This document shows, piece after piece, positions 15,714 to 22,759 of a stretch of 52,991 bases of DNA. Position numbers and translations under genes: made by a program. The stretch lies in contig JAFGIW010000153.1 in the NCBI GenBank assembly GCA_016929415.1, forward strand, positions 1 through 52,991, given 5' to 3'. Under the pieces are notes generated by a model. The model was not told where the DNA came from, did not search any database, and saw nothing but the letters and a program-made list of their open reading frames with translations. Numbering within the stretch: the first letter of the stretch is position 1; each line of letters opens with the position of its first letter. The DNA comes from Chitinispirillaceae bacterium (GTDB lineage Bacteria > Fibrobacterota > Chitinivibrionia > Chitinivibrionales > Chitinispirillaceae).

Positions 15714-16922
15714 TTATTGGACAATATTTATAGACTGCTCATATACCTTTCCATCGATCTTCAATCTCAGCAAATAGGTTTGGCGCGGCAATTTCTTGTT
15801 CGATAAAGGAATCGTATGGTATCCGGCTTGGATATTCGGCCTGACCAGTTGCAGCACTTTTCTTCCTTTTAAATCATACAGCGACAAGTCCATCGTTGAA
15901 GGTTTTTCGATATTGAGGATGATACTCGCTGAAGATCCGGAATTATTATTCACGATTCTCATTAAACGGCCATGTTCCTTAAGTCTTTTATTCCTGTCAA
16001 GAATTGTTTGAGATTGACTTCTTATATATACGCACGTATACAAATATCCCGATTGCCCGCATTTGCTCAAGGTCGTCACCAATGTATCTCCCAACAACAG
16101 ATAGCCGGTTACTGTTTGCGTACAACTTTTATAAGGTATTTTGAAACCGATTCTGTCCTTCAGAGATATCGGGCCTTCATCAATAATAAGCGAGTTCGGA
16201 TTGCGTGCAGAAAACCGGGTGTCCCTCACCACGGCCCAATACGATGAATTCTGTACGGATCTTGTCTGGATATCCGTTTCGGAACGATCATATCGGTAAT
16301 AAACAAGCTGCCAGCTTCCCTGTAATTTCTGTAAAAAGGCGGAATCCGTCACGACAGGATTCTGAATTGACACTCTGGATGGTTCGGTTATAGTTTCGAA
16401 TACCGTATCCGTACCATTTTCAATCTGATTCATTGCCAGAACGAATCTCCTTTTTGCTGCAATTGAAGCGTGCGATGAAAAGTAAATTTTATTATCGGCG
16501 CCCGGCCGGGCATGGAGCCTTCCCCAGACGGAATCGGGGGTAATCCTGTTTCCGAAACCATCCAGAAGCCATACATTGAAATGGCAGGAATCGTTTTCGC
16601 CGTCAAAGAAGGAATAGGCCAGCGTGTCAATAAAGGCGAAGGAATCTTTCTCGGTACAGTTGAAGTCGATTCTTTGAATCGTGTCGAAGGCGTAGGTATG
16701 GCTCCATTCGCATGCGGCGTCTTGACATGAAAAACTACTGTCCGTTTTTATGGAATCGATTACCGCAGGCCCGACAGTATCAAAGGAATGGATAAACGTC
16801 TGCCGCAATAGAATACGTTTCTCGTATACAGTCGGGGTATCGACGAAATAAGGGGATTCTTCCGCGGGTAGTATCGGCGATATGAGAAGAATAAAAGCGA
16901 TGAATGCGTACGATTTATTCAT
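15714..16922 (-). CDS. Secreted protein with T9SS C-terminal sorting domain
   Basis: The 402-residue protein has a clear signal peptide (KSYAFIAFILLISPILPAEE) after an ATG at 16922 with GGAGGG eight bases upstream; that site lies inside the preceding small ORF. The middle, about residues 30-320, is of unknown function: Ser/Thr/Asp-rich, beta-strand-rich, with scattered cysteine pairs. The last 80 residues match the type IX secretion (Por) sorting domain: LYDLKGRKVLQL, IQAGYHTIPLSNKKL, LLRLKIDGKVYEQSINIVQ. It is therefore likely exported through the outer membrane by T9SS. The operon position after a TIGR02147 regulator is the only functional hint. Confidence 0.78.
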   Translation of the reverse strand: MNKSYAFIAFILLISPILPAEESPYFVDTPTVYEKRILLRQTFIHSFDTVGPAVIDSIKTDSSFSCQDAACEWSHTYAFDTIQRIDFNCTEKDSFAFIDTLAYSFFDGENDSCHFNVWLLDGFGNRITPDSVWGRLHARPGADNKIYFSSHASIAAKRRFVLAMNQIENGTDTVFETITEPSRVSIQNPVVTDSAFLQKLQGSWQLVYYRYDRSETDIQTRSVQNSSYWAVVRDTRFSARNPNSLIIDEGPISLKDRIGFKIPYKSCTQTVTGYLLLGDTLVTTLSKCGQSGYLYTCVYIRSQSQTILDRNKRLKEHGRLMRIVNNNSGSSASIILNIEKPSTMDLSLYDLKGRKVLQLVRPNIQAGYHTIPLSNKKLPRQTYLLRLKIDGKVYEQSINIVQ

Positions 16923-16926
16923 AAGA

Positions 16927-17118
16927 TTACCCTCCCTGAAAAAAACACGAAAACATGAAGTGGCCGGCACATGCCGCATAGAATATCCGATCCATGCGGA
17001 ACGCGGTCGCGTCGCGGCGTTTTCCGGCTTCTATTTCATAGCTCCACGGAAGCGCTTGTGCGATAATGAGCCGGGCCGGTAATTGTCCTATGCCGCCGAT
17101 TGTGGAGATCGCCTTCAT
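16927..17118 (-). CDS. Small ORF coupled to the TIGR02147 gene
   Basis: This 63-codon frame starts ATGA over the stop of the regulator gene, has AAGGA about six bases upstream of its ATG, and ends four bases before the ATG of the T9SS protein. The protein reads basic and hydrophobic (MKAISTIGGIGQLPARLI at the start, FYAACAGHFMFSCFFQGG at the end) and matches nothing I know. The exact fit between two genes supports translation, possibly as a coupling peptide. The codon content is not distinctive, so it could also be spacer sequence. Confidence 0.4.
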   Translation of the reverse strand: MKAISTIGGIGQLPARLIIAQALPWSYEIEAGKRRDATAFRMDRIFYAACAGHFMFSCFFQGG

Positions 17119-17999
17119 GGCTGTTTCCTTTTTGCGTTGCGCCAACCCTGCCTGCCGGTTGCCGTGCCATTTACATTAGAGATGGGAAAGAAATGAAAGT
17201 TGAGCTGGTATACGTTATCCGCTTCGTTGTCCTGCTCCGCGATCGCCTGCAATCGCGCTTGAAAGGCTGATATCTCCGCGCAGACGGTCTCATAGCTCTT
17301 TCGCGAAATGCCCATCGTCAGACCGGAGATATTGCGTTTTTCCTTCGGCATCTCCCGTATCGCCCTCAGGGCGAGTTCAGTTGTCTGCACCTGGAAGTTG
17401 AGGAGCCCGAGCTGAACGACGTCACTACCCGCCGTTATTGTTTTGTCGGTTGCTTCGAAAGTACCATCGCGCCTTTTTTTTATCATGCCCAGTTTTTGCA
17501 GGAGCATTACGGCTTTCTTGGCTTCCTTCGGTTTGATGGGAGGATAGACATTCCCGGCAAGCCAGTCATAGCCGTCTTTGAACGGGTGCATGTCGATAAG
17601 CGAGCGGATCGCGCTTATATACCATATAGAGTAAAAGTCATACTGCTCTTTGCGCGTCTCCCGAACCGTTCCGGAACCCGGCTTGCTGCTCTTGATGGCG
17701 TTGAGTTTTTCAAAGAAATAATTGCGTTCCCGGAGATTTTTCGCCTGATTGAAGGAAACGAGGTTTTCGAAATAATCCGCTTCCGCGGCAGTGAGCTTCA
17801 TAGCCTGCGACAGTTTCACGGCGCTTGACTTTGAAAGGCTCTTTATGCCGGTGATCACGTTATAGAGAAAGCCCCTGTTGGGAAAGCCTGCCTTACTTGC
17901 GAAAACCTGATAGGAAAACCCCGGGTTCTGCTTTTTGCGCTCCGTGTAATAATCGGCAAGGAGTTTTCGATAATCGGTGTAGGTGAAGACATCGGACAT
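17115..17999 (-). CDS. TIGR02147 family (DUF4423) protein, probable regulator
   Basis: The 294-residue protein matches the TIGR02147 family, which is heavily expanded in Fibrobacter relatives. The start MSDVFTYTDYRKLLADYYTE, the helix-turn-helix-like block YQVFASKAGFPNRGFLYNVI and the downstream blocks WYISAIRSLIDM, AVMLLQKLGMIKK and NISGLTMGISRKSYE are characteristic. The function is not established; an N-terminal DNA-binding role is usually assumed. The ATG has GGTGGAGG upstream, and a TTGCAA-N17-TAGATT promoter lies just before it. It heads an operon with a small ORF, a T9SS protein and a propeller lipoprotein, so it may control their expression. Confidence 0.88.
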   Translation of the reverse strand: MSDVFTYTDYRKLLADYYTERKKQNPGFSYQVFASKAGFPNRGFLYNVITGIKSLSKSSAVKLSQAMKLTAAEADYFENLVSFNQAKNLRERNYFFEKLNAIKSSKPGSGTVRETRKEQYDFYSIWYISAIRSLIDMHPFKDGYDWLAGNVYPPIKPKEAKKAVMLLQKLGMIKKRRDGTFEATDKTITAGSDVVQLGLLNFQVQTTELALRAIREMPKEKRNISGLTMGISRKSYETVCAEISAFQARLQAIAEQDNEADNVYQLNFHFFPISNVNGTATGRQGWRNAKRKQP

Positions 18000-18017
18000 A
18001 GTCGGCCTCCACCTATA

Positions 18018-18046
18018 AATCTATCGCAAAAAGGAGCGCATTGCAA
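18018..18046 (-). promoter_or_regulatory. Sigma-70-like promoter of the TIGR02147 operon
   Basis: On the minus strand TTGCAA (18041-18046) and TAGATT (18018-18023) are 17 bases apart, a near-consensus housekeeping promoter. Transcription would begin roughly ten bases upstream of the ribosome-binding site, giving a very short leader before the ATG at 17999. Nothing else gene-like lies between 18000 and 18139; GGGGCTTCGCCCC (18111-18123) may terminate the gene at 18140-18475. Confidence 0.5.
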
Positions 18047-18139
18047 CAGGCATGATAAAAAAGTGTCTACCTGCGGGAAACGCCTTCCCGGCAATCCCGG
18101 GCAGGCATGAGGGGCTTCGCCCCCGGGTTGTCACCATCG

Positions 18140-18475
18140 TCACCAGTCGATCAGATCGCCCGGATCGCGGGTCGAATCGGGTGTAATCACGTCGTCGTTA
18201 CCGGGCCAGGACGACGGAAGAGAATCCTTGTCCACCCGGATGCGGTATTCGTTCAGTTCAACCGTCACGCCGACGGAGTAGACGAGATAGTACCACTGCT
18301 GCCGTTCGGTCAGTTTGAGAAATTGCGCATTGCATCGGGAGCGCAGAGCGTACGGCAACCCGATGCCGTCGTTCAGGGTCACGGAATTTTCATCGATGCG
18401 ATACAGCGTAATCGACTCGGCAACCGAATAGCCGTTTTCGGCAATCACCCTGTCGGGGACCGCGGTGTTTTTCAT
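18140..18475 (-). CDS. Hypothetical protein
   Basis: I do not recognise this 111-residue protein. It has no signal peptide or membrane segment. It looks like a mixed alpha/beta domain (ITLYRIDENSVTLNDG, QQWYYLVYSVGVTVELNEYRI) with a polar acidic tail ending PDSTRDPGDLIDW. The ATG at 18475 lacks a good ribosome-binding site, which lowers confidence. It lies between two divergent units, upstream of the TIGR02147 operon in the same orientation but with the operon promoter in between. A GC-rich hairpin follows at 18111-18123. Confidence 0.45.
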   Translation of the reverse strand: MKNTAVPDRVIAENGYSVAESITLYRIDENSVTLNDGIGLPYALRSRCNAQFLKLTERQQWYYLVYSVGVTVELNEYRIRVDKDSLPSSWPGNDDVITPDSTRDPGDLIDW

Positions 18476-18716
18476 GGAAGAATAAATAGTTTACCGGTAC
18501 CCGGCTGATTTGATTTTTTTAAAGCTGCTGTTCAATCGGGGAGGGAGGAATCGCGTCCGGCCGGATGCCGGAACGGGGGCCGTCATCGTGCCGCACTGCG
18601 GTTACGTGCGCGTCCGTATCCGCTTTCCGTTTACGACCGCTTCGCGAACCACGGCCTCCATTGAAAACCGTTTCGTTCGTATAAAAGAAGTATCGAACGG
18701 AATCCGTCCGCAATTG

Positions 18717-18755
18717 TATAATTGAAAAAAGAAGCCTGTTCGTCTGAAGACGAAC
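18717..18755 (+). promoter_or_regulatory. Possible -10 box and leader hairpin of the phosphatase gene
   Basis: A perfect TATAAT at 18717-18722 is followed by the hairpin GTTCGTC-TGAA-GACGAAC (18738-18755), about 100 bases ahead of the ATG at 18858. No good -35 element is seen at the usual spacing, so the promoter call is tentative. The hairpin would fall in the transcribed leader. Confidence 0.3.
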
Positions 18756-18857
18756 TCGAACCCGAAGACAAGGAAAAGCCGGCGGGTGTGAAAAGATCCG
18801 TAAAGCGCTGCCGGCGAATAGAGTGGTGAACATCCGATTGCTGCAAAGGATCTTCGT

Positions 18858-20645
18858 ATGAGAGGTAGAAAACCGGTAAAGATCGTAAAGATCGCGAAAT
18901 CCGCCGTTAAAAAATTCCCGCGCCCGCCGAGCGACAGCGAACTCCTCCATGGCCTGCTCGACAACATTCCCGATGCGATTTACTTCAAGGATTTGAAAAG
19001 CCGGTTCATACGGGTCAGCAGGTATCTGGTGAACAAGGCGGGCATCGGTAATGAGAAAAAAATGATCGGGAAAACCGATTTCCACTTCTTCACGCGCGAA
19101 CATGCGCAACAGGCGTTCAACGACGAAATGGCGGTGATCCGTTCGGGAAAGCCCATCGTCGGCATCGAGGAAAAGGAGACGTGGCCCGACCGTCCCGATA
19201 CCTGGGTTTCCACTACGAAGCTGCCTTTCCTGAACCGCAGGGGCGAGACCATCGGCACCTTCGGCCTGTCGCGCGACATTACCGAAATCAAACGATACCG
19301 CGACGAGTTACAGAAGGCGAAAAACGAGCTCGAGGAGCGCGTGAAAGAACGGACCGCGGAACTCAGCGAGGCGAAATCGAAAGTCGAACGGAACCTCGAA
19401 CAGCTCAAATTCCTCAATGTCACCGCCTACGAGTTCGCCCAGATCCTCGATATCGGCGATATGTTCGACGCGATCGGCGGCGCGTTCAAGGCGCGGTTTC
19501 CGTTCGCGCAGATCGGCATCTGCCGGAGGACGGCCGAGGGGTTTTCCTGCGTCTACGCCGACGGGATACTTGACACGCCGGAGGCCCGCGCGCTCTGCGA
19601 AACCGCCCTGGAACCGTTTGTCGGCAGCGGCCTCGCCAAGCCGCTTTTCACTGGAAACTGGCGCCGGAAGCGTCACCTCAGACTCGCCTGGCCGCCCCCG
19701 CTCGAAGAGGACCCGTGCTGGATCGCCCTGCCGCTCCGGGCGGATAACAAAATGACGCTTGCCGTCATACAGCTTTTCATCCCCCGGAACGACGCGACGG
19801 TGTTCCGCCGGGAACGCACGCTTCTTTCGACACTGGCCGCCCATGCCGCGACGTGTCTCTCCAACGCGATTCACTACCGGGAACTCGAGGCCAAGGCGCG
19901 GGTGGATGGAGAACTCCAGGCGGCGCGCAACATACAGCAGCGCCTCACCCCGCACGAAACGCCCTCGATTCCGCATATAAGCCTCGCCGGCGCCTACGTT
20001 CCCGCCTACGAAATCGGCGGCGATTACCTTGACTATTTTCCGTGCGGCGACGGCAACTGGGCGGTCATGGTCGCCGACGTCTGCGGCAAGGGGGTTCCCG
20101 CGGCCATGCTCATGACGATCCTGCGCAGCGTTGCGCGCGTCGAGAGCCGCTCCAGCTTCACCGCAAAGAAGCTCATGACCGCGGTCAACGGCTCGATCTG
20201 CCGCAACATCGACGAACGCTCCTTCATCACGGCTCTCTGCCTTGTCATCGGAAACGACGGTTCGTCAATGACCTATGCGCGCGCGGGACACGTGAAACTT
20301 CTCAAACTGGACATTGCACGGCAGGAGGTCGTCGCGATCGACAGCAGGGGGGCCGCGCTGGGTATTGTCCCCGACACGGCAGAATTCAACTCCAACCTTG
20401 AGGAGGTCGTTATCCCGCTCTCCCCGGGGCACAGTTTCCTCGCCTACACCGACGGCGTGTCCGAAGCGGACAACGGACGGAAGCAGCTCTACGGAGTTCC
20501 CCGGCTCATGAGCGTATTCAAAAACCTCGGCGGCGAGAGTGCCGACCGCATCGTTGAAGGCATTCTCACGGATGTAAAGTCCTTCACCGGCAACGGACCG
20601 GCAAGCGACGACATCACGATGTTCGCAATGAAGGTGACCGAGTAA
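18858..20645 (+). CDS. PAS-GAF-PP2C (SpoIIE/RsbU-type) protein phosphatase
   Basis: The 595-residue cytoplasmic signalling protein has a basic N-terminus, a PAS domain (about 28-145; LLDNIPDAIYFKDLKSRFIRVS at its start and FGLSRDITEIKR at its end), a long coiled coil (145-190), a GAF-like domain (about 190-345) and a C-terminal PP2C phosphatase. The metal-binding aspartates are visible in IGGDYLDYF (near 388), VADVCGKGVPAAML (near 406), YTDGVSEA (near 529) and SDDITM (near 582). This architecture usually dephosphorylates an anti-sigma-factor antagonist. No STAS or anti-sigma gene is beside it, so the partner is unknown. AAGGAT precedes the ATG. Confidence 0.92.
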   Translation: MRGRKPVKIVKIAKSAVKKFPRPPSDSELLHGLLDNIPDAIYFKDLKSRFIRVSRYLVNKAGIGNEKKMIGKTDFHFFTREHAQQAFNDEMAVIRSGKPIVGIEEKETWPDRPDTWVSTTKLPFLNRRGETIGTFGLSRDITEIKRYRDELQKAKNELEERVKERTAELSEAKSKVERNLEQLKFLNVTAYEFAQILDIGDMFDAIGGAFKARFPFAQIGICRRTAEGFSCVYADGILDTPEARALCETALEPFVGSGLAKPLFTGNWRRKRHLRLAWPPPLEEDPCWIALPLRADNKMTLAVIQLFIPRNDATVFRRERTLLSTLAAHAATCLSNAIHYRELEAKARVDGELQAARNIQQRLTPHETPSIPHISLAGAYVPAYEIGGDYLDYFPCGDGNWAVMVADVCGKGVPAAMLMTILRSVARVESRSSFTAKKLMTAVNGSICRNIDERSFITALCLVIGNDGSSMTYARAGHVKLLKLDIARQEVVAIDSRGAALGIVPDTAEFNSNLEEVVIPLSPGHSFLAYTDGVSEADNGRKQLYGVPRLMSVFKNLGGESADRIVEGILTDVKSFTGNGPASDDITMFAMKVTE

Positions 20646-20700
20646 AAAATCTTGTGCGATGCGTATCGAGGTGCCCGACCCGAATTGAATCATCCGTTTC

Positions 20701-20739
20701 GCTGAAATGGAGGCGCTTTGCCGCACTATCCATTTCAGC
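20701..20739. terminator. 11-bp hairpin downstream of the phosphatase gene
   Basis: GCTGAAATGGA (20701-20711) pairs exactly with TCCATTTCAGC (20729-20739), with a small inner GGC/GCC stem. It lies 55 bases after the stop and 125 before the next ATG. No T-tract follows, so it may be a processing or pausing site rather than an intrinsic terminator. Confidence 0.45.
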
Positions 20740-20831
20740 CCTCACCACACCCCGTCTGGACAGGTTCCTCCGGCAGATACCATCTTTAAAATTATGAAAT
20801 ATCTTTTCAATCATCACCGGAAGTCCCCGGC

Positions 20832-20855
20832 TGGAGAACTTTATTCCGTTCTCCA
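20832..20855 (+). promoter_or_regulatory. Hairpin directly upstream of the LtaS-like start
   Basis: TGGAGAAC (20832-20839) pairs with GTTCTCCA (20848-20855), ending nine bases before the ATG at 20865. The only purine-rich sequence near the start (CTGGAGAAC) is in the left arm, so folding could mask ribosome entry. No better Shine-Dalgarno sequence is visible. A regulatory role is inference. Confidence 0.35.
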
Positions 20856-20864
20856 ACGGCAGTT

Positions 20865-22733
20865 ATGATTTCACGGCAACGCGTTTTTGTCTTTCTGAAA
20901 AAAACTCTTTCGGTTGTCGCGGTTATTTTTATACTGGCGTTTCTGCCGATCCTCATGCAGTACCTCCATCTGCTCGATATCAGGGAAGTGCGGCACTGGG
21001 TTCAGGTTTTCACCAATCCCTACAAGGTCAATCTGGCGATCGTAGTTCTCCTCTTTTTCTGTTGCTATGTGCTTTTTAATTCCGTTTTCACCGCTCTCTC
21101 GGCGGTTACTGTTTTCTGCCTGACGTTCAGCATCGTCGATATGCAGAAAATGCGCATTCTGCACCAGCCGCTGCTTCCCGGAGACCTGCTTTTCTTCAAA
21201 CAGGCGCTGTTGATCGCGAGCATTTATTTCAGTCAGGTACTCGCGGGATGCGCGGTGCTCGCAGCGATTCTCGTCGGAACAGTCATGCTGCGCGGGAGGG
21301 TTCCCCGTTACCGGTTGCCGGCAGCGGCACGGCTGATCTTGGTAATCCTGCTCGGAATCCTGTTGTGGGGAATTGTCGGGAATTATCACCCGGTAATCAT
21401 TTCCATCAACAAACGATACAGAATCGTTAATGAATTCTGGAACCAGCTGAGCAATTTCCGGAAAAACGGCGTGCTGTACGGGTTTCTTCTGAACATCGAA
21501 TCACTGAAGATCGCCAAGCCCCCGCAATACGGTAAAGCGGCGATCGACCGGATTTTCTTTGTCGATTCGACCACCGTCGAGCTGCCCCGTCCTCCCTCCG
21601 CGGCCGCCTCCACTGCGTCCCTGCCCGACGTCATCGTCTATATGAACGAATCGTTCTGGGACATCACGAAGATAACTTCCGTAAAGCTCCCGCGGGACCC
21701 GATCCCCGTTTTCCGCAGGATCGGTAAACGCAGCCTGTCCACCCGCCTGGTCTCTCCGGTTTTCGGCGGCAATACCTGTATCGCGGAATTCGAACTACTT
21801 ACCGGCATGTCGCACGGGTACTTCCCTCCCGGCGCCATTGCCTACAACCAATTCATTCAACACCCCGTTCCGTCGCTCGTAAGGGTTTTCAAGGAAAACG
21901 GCTACCGGACCATTGCCATTCACAGCTTCAAGAAATGGTTCTGGAACCGTCACAATGTCTACCGCTACCTCGGTTTCGACACCTTCCTCAGCGTGGAGTC
22001 GATGGAACGGCCGGCGCTCAAGGGGACCTTTGTGGGCGACGAGGAACTGGCCCGTTACATTGTCAATCATGCCGATTCGGGAAGCGGGCCCTGTTTCATC
22101 TTCGCGCTGTCGATGCAGAACCACGGCCACTACAGCTACAAACGGTACGACTCGCTGGACTGTCCGGTAACGACCGGTCTGAGCGCCACTGCCGACCTGG
22201 AGTACAATACGTATCTTCAGGGGATCATCGATGCCGACAAATCGTTGAAGATCATCGTTGATTACATCAAAAAAACATCGAAACCGACGCTCCTGGTTTT
22301 TTTCGGTGACCATCTGCCGGGGTTTACTCATGTCTACAGGGAAACAGGGTACGAACAGCGGATGAACGAAGACACTATCAGCAGATACACGACCACGGCG
22401 GTATGGTTCGCAAATTTTCCGCTCAAAAAGACGGGCGATAAAACAATCAGCATGGTGTATCTGCCCCTCCTGCTGAGCCGGCAGGCGGGGATCGCCGTGC
22501 CGCCGTACTACCGCCTTCTCGACGGGATCGGTTCGGCGTACCCGATATTTACAGGAGAGAAACGCATCGACGCGGCGGGCCGTGCCGTCGAACCGACCGC
22601 GTTGACGAAAGCCCAGGACGACGCCTGCCGGATGCTCGTTTACGACGCGCTTTTAGGGAAGGGGTATGCGGAACGCTACCATCGTGTCGCACGGGAAAAG
22701 GCGGTGAAAGACAGTGTGACGGCGCCGCAATAA
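20865..22733 (+). CDS. LtaS/MdoB-type phosphoglycerol (or phosphoethanolamine-like) transferase
   Basis: A 622-residue inner-membrane protein with about five N-terminal membrane helices (residues 10-175) and an extracytoplasmic alkaline-phosphatase-fold domain. Active-site pieces are visible: VIVYMNESFWDIT (near 258), a catalytic-threonine candidate in GGNTCIAEFELLTG (near 302), SMQNHGHY (near 415) and VFFGDHLPG (near 479), the DH pair being a metal ligand. In LtaS the Thr accepts the phosphoglycerol group from phosphatidylglycerol. In a diderm the product is more likely a modified periplasmic glucan, surface glycan or lipid than lipoteichoic acid; that is inference. It ends convergent with the HEAT gene, 26 bases away. 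Confidence 0.87.
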   Translation: MISRQRVFVFLKKTLSVVAVIFILAFLPILMQYLHLLDIREVRHWVQVFTNPYKVNLAIVVLLFFCCYVLFNSVFTALSAVTVFCLTFSIVDMQKMRILHQPLLPGDLLFFKQALLIASIYFSQVLAGCAVLAAILVGTVMLRGRVPRYRLPAAARLILVILLGILLWGIVGNYHPVIISINKRYRIVNEFWNQLSNFRKNGVLYGFLLNIESLKIAKPPQYGKAAIDRIFFVDSTTVELPRPPSAAASTASLPDVIVYMNESFWDITKITSVKLPRDPIPVFRRIGKRSLSTRLVSPVFGGNTCIAEFELLTGMSHGYFPPGAIAYNQFIQHPVPSLVRVFKENGYRTIAIHSFKKWFWNRHNVYRYLGFDTFLSVESMERPALKGTFVGDEELARYIVNHADSGSGPCFIFALSMQNHGHYSYKRYDSLDCPVTTGLSATADLEYNTYLQGIIDADKSLKIIVDYIKKTSKPTLLVFFGDHLPGFTHVYRETGYEQRMNEDTISRYTTTAVWFANFPLKKTGDKTISMVYLPLLLSRQAGIAVPPYYRLLDGIGSAYPIFTGEKRIDAAGRAVEPTALTKAQDDACRMLVYDALLGKGYAERYHRVAREKAVKDSVTAPQ

Positions 22734-22759
22734 GTGCGCCGGTGATGCCGACCGGCAGG

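Noticed and set aside
20865..22733. Genuine lipoteichoic acid synthase
   Set aside because: The family motifs are present, but the genome appears diderm, so a lipoteichoic acid product cannot be assumed. Only the transferase family is called.
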